The notes under the pieces were generated by a model that saw nothing but the letters and a program-made list of their open reading frames with translations, was not told the DNA's origin and searched no databases. From Candidatus Altimarinota bacterium (GTDB lineage Bacteria; Patescibacteriota; Gracilibacteria; JAHISY01), in NCBI GenBank assembly GCA_021735425.1, contig JAIPGZ010000007.1, positions 1 to 52,717 on the forward strand: a stretch of 52,717 nucleotides of DNA, given 5' to 3'. Made by a program: the position numbers and the translations under genes. Positions 36,756 through 45,309 of the stretch are shown piece by piece (position 1 is the first letter of the stretch; every line of letters starts with the position of its first letter).

Positions 36756-38021
36756 ATGACTCCAAAAAAACTACATCCCGAAACTTTGGCAATCCACGCT
36801 GGTCGCACGGAAAATGAAGCGAACGCTTGCGCGACGCCGATTTATCAGACCGCGAGCTTCAATTTTGATTCAACGAAAGATGCGGCGGAACTTTTCGCAT
36901 TGAAAAAAGCGGGCAATATTTACACGCGAATGGGTAACCCAACCACCGAAATTTTAGAAAAACGCATCGCGGCAATCGAAGGTGGCTCGGCAGCCGTCGC
37001 GACCGCAAGTGGCATGGCCGCAATCTCGCTTGCAATTTTGACTTTGGCGAAATCCGGCGATCACATTATTTCCTCGACCGCACTTTACGGCGGGACGGAA
37101 ACTTTGTTTCGCCACACGCTGCCAAAATTTGGAATCGAGGTCGAATTCGTCGAGCAATTGGATGCTGTGAAATTGGCAAAACTAATTCGACCCGAAACTC
37201 GGGCAATTTATTTCGAAACAATCGGCAACCCAGCAGGTGAAGTTTTGGACTTTGCAGAAATCGCGAAAGTCGCGAAAAAGTTCAAAATCCCAATCGTCGT
37301 AGACAATACTTTTGCTCCGATTTTTTGCCAGCCAATTAAGTTTGGCGCAAATGTCGTCATCCACTCTCTGACGAAATGGATTGGCGGACACGGCACCTCA
37401 ATCGGCGGAATTTTGGTAGACGGCGGAAATTTCGATTGGAAGGTTAATCCAGAATTCGCGAAAAAAGATGAAAGCTACCACGGTTTGAGGTTCGGAAGCT
37501 TGGGAAAAGTCGCCTTCGCGACGAAAGCTCGCGTCGACGGTTTGCGGAATCTCGGAGCCTGCCTCTCCCCTTTCAACGCGTGGCAATTTTTGCTCGGCGT
37601 CGAGACACTCGGTTTGCGGATTCGGAAGCATTCGGAAAACGCCATCGCCCTCGCTAAATTTTTGGCGAAACATCCGAAAGTCGCGTGGGTCGATTTCGTC
37701 GGTCGGCGGGGTCACTCTTCTCATAAAAATGCGCGGAAATATTTTGAAGACGGTTTTGGTTCAGTTTTCACTTTCGGTTTAAAAAAAGGTGAAAAAGCCG
37801 GCGTGAAATTTATCAACTCGGTCGAACTAGCAAGCCACCTCGCCAATGTCGGTGATGCCAAAACTTTAGTAATTCACCCCGCCTCGACGACCCATTCGCA
37901 GTCTTCGAAAAAAGCCCTGAAGGCAGCCGGGATTCGACCGGAAATGATTCGCGTCTCGGTCGGTCTTGAGCACATCGAAGATATCAAAGCGGATTTCGCG
38001 CAGGCTTTAAAAAAAGCTTAA
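36756..38021 (+). CDS. metY: O-acetylhomoserine sulfhydrylase
   Basis: A PLP enzyme of the Cys/Met metabolism family that forms homocysteine directly from O-acetylhomoserine and sulfide. The 421-residue protein begins MTPKKLHPETLAIHAGRTENEANACATPIYQTASFNFDS. It has YTRMGNPTTEILEKRIAAIEGG, the PLP region VVDNTFAPIFCQPIKFGANVVIHSLTKWIGGHGTSIGG (Lys of SLTKW) and HPASTTHSQ. The GGHGTSIGGxxVDGGNFDW stretch and the length favour MetY over MetB (about 380 residues). It is last in the metA-cysK-metY operon, after a 23-nt gap. I rejected a slightly longer non-ATG start at 36738. Confidence 0.93.
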   Translation: MTPKKLHPETLAIHAGRTENEANACATPIYQTASFNFDSTKDAAELFALKKAGNIYTRMGNPTTEILEKRIAAIEGGSAAVATASGMAAISLAILTLAKSGDHIISSTALYGGTETLFRHTLPKFGIEVEFVEQLDAVKLAKLIRPETRAIYFETIGNPAGEVLDFAEIAKVAKKFKIPIVVDNTFAPIFCQPIKFGANVVIHSLTKWIGGHGTSIGGILVDGGNFDWKVNPEFAKKDESYHGLRFGSLGKVAFATKARVDGLRNLGACLSPFNAWQFLLGVETLGLRIRKHSENAIALAKFLAKHPKVAWVDFVGRRGHSSHKNARKYFEDGFGSVFTFGLKKGEKAGVKFINSVELASHLANVGDAKTLVIHPASTTHSQSSKKALKAAGIRPEMIRVSVGLEHIEDIKADFAQALKKA

Positions 38022-38082
38022 AAAAAAACCGTTCTGAATGTCCGAATTGGGAAGCTTAAACAATACGCCGAAAAAGAAAAAA

Positions 38083-38637
38083 TTATTCGATTGGAATCTC
38101 TGCCGCAGCAACTTCCTCCACAATATCGACAATTTTGCGAGCCGCACCAATTTTTTGGAGAAAGGCAATCACCGGCTGGGGTAAATATTTTTGTAAATCG
38201 GAACCCTTTGCAATCTCCTCGCGAACAACCGTCGCTGAAATCGCATATTTTTTCTTGGTTTTGATAATTTTCTTTTTACCGTTTTTGCGGAAAAGTTTTT
38301 CCACGCGCGGATTATCAGTAATCGCGACTGCCTCGAAATCAGGACAAGTTTTGACGAAATGACCAACCCACTTTTCGTCATTTTCGAGATCAGTCAGTGG
38401 AACAACTTTGAATTTTTCCGGCTTCACTTTTAAATCGTCAAGTGTTGCCTTCACCATAGCGTGTCGCTCTCCCACCGTGAAAGGATTCTCTAAAGTGCGG
38501 AACTTATCACTCGAACCAATAACCACCAAAACTTGATCAAATTTGGGCAACAAATCTTCGATTACGGAAAGATGCCCTCGATGAAAAGGCTGAAAGCGAC
38601 CGACGAAAGCAACTCTTTTGACTTTTTTGGCAGGCAT
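38083..38637 (-). CDS. NadM-like nicotinamide-nucleotide adenylyltransferase
   Basis: A nucleotidyltransferase of the cytidylyltransferase fold, 184 residues. The ATP-binding motif is FVGRFQPFHRGHLSVIEDLL (HxGH) and the second motif is ISATVVREEI, which corresponds to ISxTxxR. VVIGSSDKFRTLENPFTVGERHAMVKATL matches the archaeal NMN adenylyltransferase (NadM) pattern. It would make NAD from NMN and ATP. The C-terminal helix and Glu/Ala-rich tail are ordinary. It is convergent with metY. On the minus strand a TGCTAAAAT box lies 23 nt before the ATG. A phosphopantetheine adenylyltransferase is less likely because the motif spacing fits NadM. Confidence 0.82.
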   Translation of the reverse strand: MPAKKVKRVAFVGRFQPFHRGHLSVIEDLLPKFDQVLVVIGSSDKFRTLENPFTVGERHAMVKATLDDLKVKPEKFKVVPLTDLENDEKWVGHFVKTCPDFEAVAITDNPRVEKLFRKNGKKKIIKTKKKYAISATVVREEIAKGSDLQKYLPQPVIAFLQKIGAARKIVDIVEEVAAAEIPIE

Positions 38638-38689
38638 GAGAAATAAGTTTTGAGGACCTAATTTTAGCAGAAATCCTCGAAAAATAAAG

Positions 38690-41600
38690 CTATTTGATTT
38701 CTACTGTATTCCTTCCTGAAATTATGGTTTTCCCTTCCGCGTCGCGCGCCTTGAAATAAAGCTCATACTCGCCAACAACTAAATTCTCCCATTCGACGGA
38801 AAAAGTTTCGCCCGTCGGATTGTCGAGCGAGGCAAAAGTAATTTTTTCGTTTGTGACGAGATTGCGAACAATAAAGTCGATTTTTTGAGGAACGAATTTG
38901 GCGCGATCAATCTGAACGACAACTTCAATTTTGGATTTTTCGATCGGAATTTGAGAGGCATTTTCTGGAAAAATAATCGCAAAATCATCGACGTTTCCAT
39001 CACCCTCGACGACTCGAAAAGTGACCGAATCACTCACTGTAAATCCCGATGTGTCAGTCGCGACAATCTTGAGGGCGTGATTCCCGAGCGAGATTGAATT
39101 ACGGATTGTCAGCAGCGCTTCATATGGTGGTGCGTAAGTTTCAGAAAATTGACTACCATCGAAAGAAAAAGAAACTTTCGCGACATCGCCACCGGCGTCA
39201 TACGCGTCAGCTTTTACGAGGAAAGTTGAACCACGAGAAATTTCAGAATTTTCTGTCGGAGCAGTAATTTTCGCCGTCGGAACTTGAGTATCGTCACCGA
39301 TAGTAACCTCGACTGAAGACGAATCAGCATAATAAAGTTTGTCAAAAACTTTAGCAGTAAGATTGACCTTATCTCCATCTTTAAGCTTCAGAGAAATCGG
39401 GATAACACCCTTCCATGGCGGAGTAAGCGCGACTGCTACTAAATCTCCGTCACGATAAAATTCCACCTTTTCCACCCCATGCGGCGCGCTGGCATCAACC
39501 CAAACCCCAATTGAAGATTTTTGAATGGTGGAATTTGAAATCGGCGAAACAATCGTAATCGAGGGTTTTTCTTTTGCAGTTTCGGCAGTATGGACAATAT
39601 CAAATTCTGTCGGCGGGAGCGAAAATGCCGAATCCTCGCCATAAGCCGATTTAATCCAAGCACGAACCGGCTTTTCCCATTCCGGGTCGTAATCACGCTC
39701 GGAGTGAAGATTAATAAATTTCTTTTTAATAAGCGCTGACTCAGGAGTCAGCTCAGTCGGCAATTTTCCCGAAGCCGCATCGACCGTAACTTCGACAAAA
39801 GCATTATCTACTTCGAGCGGCACCGTCGTGTCAATAAAGTTTTCTACGACAATTTGATTGACCGGAGTCGTGGCAGAAGCAAGCTTACCGGTCAGCCGAG
39901 AAACGCTCCGCTGGACAATTCCTTCCGGAACTTTAAAATTTTTGACTGGTAAATTTTTATGAGCAAAATCCATGAAACCTTTCCAAATCGGAGAGGCGGA
40001 AGTGAGTCCCGTTCCTGAAACGCCCATTGGTGTACCGTCATTATTGCCCATCCATGCCGCCACAGTCATTTGCGAAGTGAAACCAATCGTCCAAACATCG
40101 CCTGGCAAGATGAGCTCTTCGGAAATCTTTTTATTGGCAGTGCCAGTTTTGGCGCCATTCGGACGGTCGGTGAGATTGAGGTAATGATTCCAACTTTCCG
40201 GTCGTGAAGTCGGATCAGAAAGAATATTGGTCATCAGATAAGCAATCGCCGGATCCAAAACCTGTTTCCTCTCTGGCTTCTCAAATTCTTCAATCACATT
40301 ACCTCGTGAGTCGGTAATTTTTAGAATCGGATTAAGTTCAACCGCCTCACCACCATTGGCAAAGACGGAATAAGCTTTCACCATCTCAATCATCGGAATC
40401 TCCGCCGCGCCGAGCGCAACCGTCGGTCCGTAGCGTTCATCGGAGAAAATACTCGAAATCCCAAGCTGATGCGCCGTCTCGACGACTGCCAATTCACCAG
40501 CCAAAATCGCCATTTTGACTGCCGGAATGTTGCGTGAATTACCAATCGCCCTACGCATACTAAGTGGTCCCATGAAAGTCCCGTCATAATTTTGGGGAGT
40601 ATACTCATCCGTCCCTTTGCCGAAATTGGTCTCGACATCCCAAAAAACTGAAGCGGGCGTGTAACCCTGTTTCAACCCAGCAGTGTAAGCAATCGGCTTG
40701 AAACTCGAGCCGGGCTGGCGCGGACGGGTCGTCAAGTTGGTCGCACCGTCATTACCGTAACCGTCCTCCCGTAAAGATTCGAAATAATCGCGGGAACCAA
40801 CCATCGCGAGAATTTGACCAGTCTCGTTATCGACTGCGAGAAGTGAAGCGTTCGTCGCATCAAAGCGATTTGCACCCCAGACGACGTCACCTTCGGAATC
40901 TTCCGATTGAGGAAATTGAGCGGCAATTAATTCTTCTGCTTTCGACTGTAAATTGGAATCGAGCGTCGTAAAAACCCGCAACCCACCTCGCTCGACGATA
41001 TCTTTATCGAATTTTTCCTCAAGAATGTCGCGCACAAAAAAGACAAAATGTGGAGCCTTGATTGCTTCGCGGTAAGCGGTGAATTGCAAATTATTCGACT
41101 CTTGCCAGGCAGTTGCGAATTCGGATTTCGTGATAAAGCCCAAATCCAACATCCGCTGTAAAACATAATCTTTACGACCGGTCTCGTAATCCGGATCGTC
41201 AATTGAATCACAAGTCGCCGCAACAACAGTCTCTATTTTGGCGAAATCTTTTTTGGTCGCGGTGAAATTCGATTCATTTTTGGTAGAAACTTCCTCGCCA
41301 TTCACGAGAACTTGGAACTTCTGATTACCGGAAATAATGTTGAAATCCTCGGAAAATTTGGATTCGAAAAACTCGCCTTTTTCAAGAATCCCTTCTTTTT
41401 TAATTTCCCCATCGATTGAAATTTTGAGCCAAACCTCCCCGGTCGCCTGGATTTTCACTTTTAAATCCGCTGAATTCTCAACCTCGACGGTTTCCGGATC
41501 GGCCACCTTACCGCAACTGCCCATCAAAAAGTCAGGATTTTGACCGTAGGGTGAATATTTGGACGGTCGCTGCGGAAGCGCCGCGAGGACTGCAGCTTCA

Positions 41601-42274
41601 GCCAGGCTAAGATCTTCGGAATTTTTATTGAAAAAAGTTTGGGCAGCAGCCTGAATTCCGTAAGCATTGCCACCGTAAGGAATCCGATTCAAATACATGC
41701 CGAGAATCTCGTCTTTAGTGAATTTATTTTCAAACTTGATGGACAACATCAATTCCTGCAATTTGCGCCAATAAGTTTTTTCGGGGGAGAGGTAGGCATT
41801 TTTGACGAATTGTTGAGTAATCGTCGAGCCCCCACCAATAAAATCGCCAATACCTAACTCACCTAGAACCGCGCGAATAATTCCGTCGACATCGAAACCG
41901 TGATGATTGTAAAAATTATCATCTTCGGCAGCGATTGTCGCCAACTTCACCGTCTCGGGAATCTTTTCGAACGGAATCTCAAAACGATTTTCGTCACCAT
42001 GAATCGTGTAGAGCTCGCTCCCTTCCCGGTCGTAAATAATCGTCGACTGAGAGGCAAACAGAGCATCTACATTATCGATATCGGGCAGAATGGGCGTAAA
42101 AACAAACTGCCCAATTTGAAGGATTGTCAGGACAATCCAAACTCGAAATAAAAATAGGAGCAGCAAAATACCGCCGAAAATCAGTCCCAACTTTTTCCAT
42201 TTTCCTTGCGAATTTCTCAGCGCCTCGGAATTTCTTATCCGCCGCAAAATCGAAGCTTTGATTTTATTCTCCAT
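38690..42274 (-). CDS. Class A penicillin-binding protein with RodZ-like insert and Ig-like tail
   Basis: A bifunctional peptidoglycan synthase of 1194 residues. One membrane anchor lies at about 29-52. The glycosyltransferase (GT51) domain has catalytic Glu117 in AAEDDNFYNHHGFD and GGSTITQQFVKNAYLS (148-163). The transpeptidase has SSFK at 523-526, SRN at 580-582 and KTGT at 709-712. Between them, residues about 268-332 (LKVKIQATGEVWLKISIDGE...GNQKFQVLVNGEEVS) resemble the RodZ C-terminal (DUF4115) beta domain, which is not normal in PBP1A. After about 900 there are three Ig-like (Big_9-type) repeats, ITIVSPISNSTIQ, KITAPTENSEISRG and IIFPENASQIPIEK. A TAAAAT box ends 7 nt before the ATG. 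Confidence 0.93.
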   Translation of the reverse strand: MENKIKASILRRIRNSEALRNSQGKWKKLGLIFGGILLLLFLFRVWIVLTILQIGQFVFTPILPDIDNVDALFASQSTIIYDREGSELYTIHGDENRFEIPFEKIPETVKLATIAAEDDNFYNHHGFDVDGIIRAVLGELGIGDFIGGGSTITQQFVKNAYLSPEKTYWRKLQELMLSIKFENKFTKDEILGMYLNRIPYGGNAYGIQAAAQTFFNKNSEDLSLAEAAVLAALPQRPSKYSPYGQNPDFLMGSCGKVADPETVEVENSADLKVKIQATGEVWLKISIDGEIKKEGILEKGEFFESKFSEDFNIISGNQKFQVLVNGEEVSTKNESNFTATKKDFAKIETVVAATCDSIDDPDYETGRKDYVLQRMLDLGFITKSEFATAWQESNNLQFTAYREAIKAPHFVFFVRDILEEKFDKDIVERGGLRVFTTLDSNLQSKAEELIAAQFPQSEDSEGDVVWGANRFDATNASLLAVDNETGQILAMVGSRDYFESLREDGYGNDGATNLTTRPRQPGSSFKPIAYTAGLKQGYTPASVFWDVETNFGKGTDEYTPQNYDGTFMGPLSMRRAIGNSRNIPAVKMAILAGELAVVETAHQLGISSIFSDERYGPTVALGAAEIPMIEMVKAYSVFANGGEAVELNPILKITDSRGNVIEEFEKPERKQVLDPAIAYLMTNILSDPTSRPESWNHYLNLTDRPNGAKTGTANKKISEELILPGDVWTIGFTSQMTVAAWMGNNDGTPMGVSGTGLTSASPIWKGFMDFAHKNLPVKNFKVPEGIVQRSVSRLTGKLASATTPVNQIVVENFIDTTVPLEVDNAFVEVTVDAASGKLPTELTPESALIKKKFINLHSERDYDPEWEKPVRAWIKSAYGEDSAFSLPPTEFDIVHTAETAKEKPSITIVSPISNSTIQKSSIGVWVDASAPHGVEKVEFYRDGDLVAVALTPPWKGVIPISLKLKDGDKVNLTAKVFDKLYYADSSSVEVTIGDDTQVPTAKITAPTENSEISRGSTFLVKADAYDAGGDVAKVSFSFDGSQFSETYAPPYEALLTIRNSISLGNHALKIVATDTSGFTVSDSVTFRVVEGDGNVDDFAIIFPENASQIPIEKSKIEVVVQIDRAKFVPQKIDFIVRNLVTNEKITFASLDNPTGETFSVEWENLVVGEYELYFKARDAEGKTIISGRNTVEIK

Positions 42275-42298
42275 CTGCGGAATTTTACCACCTCGGAC

Positions 42299-43420
42299 TC
42301 AATTCTTCATTCTTGTGTCCAAAAACTCTTCCGCAAAGTCGTCCGTCATCCCCGCCACGAAATCCGCTACGACCACCTCCTTCGGATCGATTTTTAACCG
42401 TGCCCGAAATTCAGCCGGTAGCAATTTCGGATTCGCAAAAATCGTCGTGAAAAGTTTTTCGAGAATATCACCACCAGCGTCGCTCGGTTTTTTCACTTTT
42501 GGATTGAAATAAAAATTTTGACGCAAAAAAATCCGTAACTCCTCCAAGCCCTTTTGAGTCTCGGGAGAAAATGCGACCAAAACTTTTGGGAAATTTCTAA
42601 CCTCGACTAAATTTTTCACCCCACTTGCGACTAAATTTTTGGAGCTGGTTTTCAGCAAATCAGTCGTCAGTAAATCAATCACCCCGCTCGAAACTCGATG
42701 ATTGAAGGCCTCGTCAGGCAGCTTGGAATCAACTTTAGCGATTGCCTTTTGCCATAATTTTAAACTTTTCAAATCTTCGCGAACAAAAATTTTGCCCCGT
42801 AAACCGTCATCCAAGTCGTGATTCGTATAAGCAATCTCGTCGGCCAAATTCACAATTTGCGCCTCAATTGATGGTTGTCCCCCACCTTTTTCCGGAGAAT
42901 CGTAAATCGTGGAATGTTTGGCTAACCCGTCGAGCAAATCGAGTGTCAAATTCAAACCGTCGAAGCCGACATATTTTTTTTCAATTTTCTCGAGAATACG
43001 ACGCGACTGAAAATTATGTTCGAAACCTTTGCCGAATTTTTGAAGGAGTGCATTGAGTCGTTCCTCGCCGACGTGCCCGAAAGGGGTGTGTCCGAGATCA
43101 TGCGCCAGCGCGATTGCCCCAGCGAGATCCTCGTTGACAGCTAAATTTCGGGCAAGGTTCCGGGAAATTTGGGAAACTTCGAGGGTGTGGGAAAGCCGAT
43201 TGCGGAAATGGTCACCGTGATGCGCGACGAAAACCTGCGTCTTTCCTCGCAGTCGGCGGAAAGCTTTGGAGTGGATAATCCTCGCATCGTCCCGTTGAAA
43301 CTGGGTGCGGAATTCATCGTGGTTGTCGGGAAATTTCCTCTTGGCGACATCGGAAAAAGTCGCATAAGAAGCCAAATTCTCCCGTTCGCGTTTTTCGAGA
43401 TCAGTTCGTTTCAATAACAT
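42299..43420 (-). CDS. dgt: dGTPase-like HD-domain triphosphohydrolase
   Basis: Hydrolyses dNTPs (dGTP in known members) to nucleoside and triphosphate. The chosen start MLLKRTDLEKRERENLASYATFSDVAKRKFP at 43420 gives 373 residues. The HD signature runs from RNRLSHTLEVSQISRNLARNL (first His) through AIALAHDLGHTPFGHVGEERLN (HD) and LADEIAYTNHDLDDGLR (last Asp). DEFRTQFQRDDARIIHSKAFRRLRGKTQVF is the N-terminal family signature. A longer reading to 43456 runs into the upstream gene and is rejected. A TAAAAT box (43433-43428) ends 7 nt before the ATG and lies inside the last codons of the transposase gene upstream. Confidence 0.92.
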   Translation of the reverse strand: MLLKRTDLEKRERENLASYATFSDVAKRKFPDNHDEFRTQFQRDDARIIHSKAFRRLRGKTQVFVAHHGDHFRNRLSHTLEVSQISRNLARNLAVNEDLAGAIALAHDLGHTPFGHVGEERLNALLQKFGKGFEHNFQSRRILEKIEKKYVGFDGLNLTLDLLDGLAKHSTIYDSPEKGGGQPSIEAQIVNLADEIAYTNHDLDDGLRGKIFVREDLKSLKLWQKAIAKVDSKLPDEAFNHRVSSGVIDLLTTDLLKTSSKNLVASGVKNLVEVRNFPKVLVAFSPETQKGLEELRIFLRQNFYFNPKVKKPSDAGGDILEKLFTTIFANPKLLPAEFRARLKIDPKEVVVADFVAGMTDDFAEEFLDTRMKN

Positions 43421-43998
43421 CACCCACATTTTAGGTTTTCTTCGTCTTTTTCCCAATTAGCCGGATTAGTGAGAATGTAGTCTTGAATATTGCCGTGTTC
43501 TTTGTCACCGGAAATAATGTGGTCGTAGAAACGAGATTGCCAAGCGAAATTAACAAATCCAGCCATGTGTATCCGTTTTGTGGTTACCCCTTTAAAACCA
43601 CGTATTATTGATGATAAATTATTCAATTGTGGTCCAAATTTATTCTGATAATTGATTGATTCTCGTAGAGACGCATTGCAATGCGTCTCTACGTTTTTAT
43701 TGTGCATCGATTTATTTTCACCCCAATTGTCAATAATTAAAATACCGTGTAAGTGATTTGGCATAACAACCCAAAAATCTAATTTAACATTCTTGCGAAT
43801 TTCTACGGTTCTTTCCCATTCTTCCGCAACAATTTCTCCAATCGGAGACAAAACCATTTCCTTGTCGTGAATCTCGCCAAAAAATTCTTCTTTGTTTTTT
43901 GTGCAAATCGTCACAAAATAATAGCTATCTTGAGAATAATCCCAACCCCTTAGGCGAGTAGATTTGATGCGGTATTTTTTTTGGAATAATTGGGTCAC
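43420..43998 (-). CDS. REP-associated tyrosine transposase (Y1/IS200-like)
   Basis: A 192-residue single-strand transposase of the RAYT family. The N-terminus YRIKSTRLRGWDYSQDSYYFVTICTKNKEEFFGEI is typical, the HUH metal motif is FWVVMPNHLHGILII, and the nucleophile Tyr is in NIQDYILTNPANW. RAYTs act on short palindromic (REP-like) elements rather than on their own ends. The reading frame contains such a palindrome (43664-43693), encoding NVETHCNASLRES. A related palindrome is at 49366-49393. The gene starts with a GTG 8 nt after fmt, its TGA overlaps the dgt ATG by one base, and no terminal repeats mark an insertion sequence. It is probably a domesticated or immobile copy. Confidence 0.9.
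   Translation of the reverse strand: MTQLFQKKYRIKSTRLRGWDYSQDSYYFVTICTKNKEEFFGEIHDKEMVLSPIGEIVAEEWERTVEIRKNVKLDFWVVMPNHLHGILIIDNWGENKSMHNKNVETHCNASLRESINYQNKFGPQLNNLSSIIRGFKGVTTKRIHMAGFVNFAWQSRFYDHIISGDKEHGNIQDYILTNPANWEKDEENLKCG
43664..43693. repeat. REP-like perfect palindrome inside the transposase gene
   Basis: A 28-bp perfect palindrome whose left half is GTAGAGACGCATTG, extended to 30 bp by flanking C/G. It is translated in frame in the transposase. It shares the outer GTAGA-A/G-ACG arm and TGC core with the palindrome at 49366-49393. Confidence 0.85.
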
Positions 43999-44006
43999 GA
44001 AAAAAA

Positions 44007-44927
44007 TTACCCTAATTCAGCACCAACAAAATTCGAATCCCCATGTGCAAAATCCTCCGCCGCGAGAATCTTTTTACCCGCGAGTTGAACTTTTTTTAGC
44101 TGAATCGCCCCATCAATTGTTTTTACAAAAACCTTTCCTTCAAACTCAAATACTTCTCCGTTTTTCTGAACACCGTATTCTGTGTTCTGTATTCTGTATT
44201 CTATTAATTTCAAAATCTTCCCCTCGTACTCACACCAAACTCCCGGCCAGCCCGCGAACGCTCTTTTTTTGCGGACAAGAATTTCGGTCGAATCTTTTTC
44301 CCAGTCAAGCTTCCCGTCTTCTTTTTTAATCTTGCCGCAAAACGTCGCCTCCGAATCATCCTGCGCAATCGGCTGCAGCTGACCACCTGCAATCTTCTGT
44401 AAAATTTCCGGAAATTTATTTCCCAGCTCTGCCAACTCGTCACTTAGCTCAAGTGAATTTTTTTCGCCTATTTCGATTTCCTCCTGCGCGAAAATATCTC
44501 CCGAGTCCAACTGCTCGGAAATCTGCATGAAAGTCACTCCTGTTTTTTCTTCGCCTGCCAAAATGGAAGACTGAATCGGCGACGCTCCGCGAAATTTCGG
44601 CAACAGTGAAGCATGTAAATTCACACAGCCAAACTGCGGCACATTCAAAGCTTCATTCGGCAAAATCATCCCGTAAGCTACAACAACTAAAAAATCTAAT
44701 CCTTCTAAGTCAGCCTTTTTTAATTTCTCAGGCTGCAGCACCTCCACTCCGTTTTCCTCTGCGAAAACTTTCACTGGCGGTGGAACCAAAGCCTGCCCTC
44801 TGCCTGCCGGCTTATCCGGCTGCGTGAAAACTTTCACTACTTCTATTCCCTCATCCGCAATCAAAGTTCTCAAGCTCTCAACCGCGAAATCCGGAGTCCC
44901 CGCGAAAGCAATTTTGAGTTTCTGCAT
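44007..44927 (-). CDS. fmt: Methionyl-tRNA formyltransferase
   Basis: Formylates initiator Met-tRNA using 10-formyl-THF. The 306-residue protein begins MQKLKIAFAGTPDFAVESLRTLI. The catalytic region has VVAYGMILPNEALNVPQFGCVNLHASLLPKFRGASPIQSSILAGEEKTGVTFMQISEQLDSGDIF, including the Asn/His/Asp triad of the formyltransferase core. The C-terminal OB-like domain (KRAFAGWPGVWCEYEGKILKL) binds tRNA. I chose the start at 44927 over a much longer reading because a GCTAAAAT box (44942-44935, minus) ends 7 nt before it and rbfA diverges at 44956. The C-terminal part contains a mildly repetitive EYRIQNTEYGVQKN insert from an AATTCTGTATTC-type repeat. FolD is encoded in the same window. Confidence 0.95.
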   Translation of the reverse strand: MQKLKIAFAGTPDFAVESLRTLIADEGIEVVKVFTQPDKPAGRGQALVPPPVKVFAEENGVEVLQPEKLKKADLEGLDFLVVVAYGMILPNEALNVPQFGCVNLHASLLPKFRGASPIQSSILAGEEKTGVTFMQISEQLDSGDIFAQEEIEIGEKNSLELSDELAELGNKFPEILQKIAGGQLQPIAQDDSEATFCGKIKKEDGKLDWEKDSTEILVRKKRAFAGWPGVWCEYEGKILKLIEYRIQNTEYGVQKNGEVFEFEGKVFVKTIDGAIQLKKVQLAGKKILAAEDFAHGDSNFVGAELG

Positions 44928-44955
44928 CGCTAGAATTTTAGCGTAAAATCGCGGC
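44928..44955. promoter_or_regulatory. Divergent leaderless-type promoter pair of fmt and rbfA
   Basis: Only 28 nt separate the two start codons. ATTTTA at 44935-44940 is TAAAAT on the minus strand, 7 nt before the fmt ATG. TAAAAT at 44944-44949 is 6 nt before the rbfA ATG. Each -35 region would lie in or near the other gene's start. Confidence 0.65.
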
Positions 44956-45276
44956 ATGGATTTCACTCGCCGCGAGCAACTCGAAAAACATCTCGAAAAA
45001 ATGATTGGTGGGATTGTGCCAAGATTTTTTCCAGCGCAAAAATTCGGCTTTGTGAGTGTCGCTTTTGTGCAAATCGCCCGCGGCCTCGATTCAGCAAAAG
45101 TCGGCTGCGCGGTCGAGCGCAACAAACACCAATTTGATGAATTCGCGCGCAAAGTTATCGGCGCGATTCAAAAAGAAGTTAATCAAAATTTACCGCGCAA
45201 AAAAATACCAAAAATTATCCTCGAGCTAGATCGCACAAACGAGCTTTTAGCGAAAATTGACCAGTTAAAAAATTAA
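44956..45276 (+). CDS. rbfA: Ribosome-binding factor A
   Basis: A cold-shock-type 30S maturation factor with a KH-like fold. The 106-residue protein has REQLEKHLEKMIGGIVPRFF, then FVSVAFVQIARGLDSAKVGCAVE (family VTxVxxSxDLxxAxVYVS), DEFARKVIGAIQKEVNQNLPRKKIPKIILELDRTNELLAKIDQL (family GxIRxxLxxxLxxRxxPxLxFxxDxSxExxxxI). The match is strong but the N-terminus is shorter than usual and lacks the classical RxxRV start. It is divergent from fmt across a 28-nt promoter region. An uncharacterised gene follows 33 nt later. Confidence 0.8.
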   Translation: MDFTRREQLEKHLEKMIGGIVPRFFPAQKFGFVSVAFVQIARGLDSAKVGCAVERNKHQFDEFARKVIGAIQKEVNQNLPRKKIPKIILELDRTNELLAKIDQLKN

Positions 45277-45309
45277 AGATAAACTGTAATCTTATATTTT
45301 TTTAAAAAA

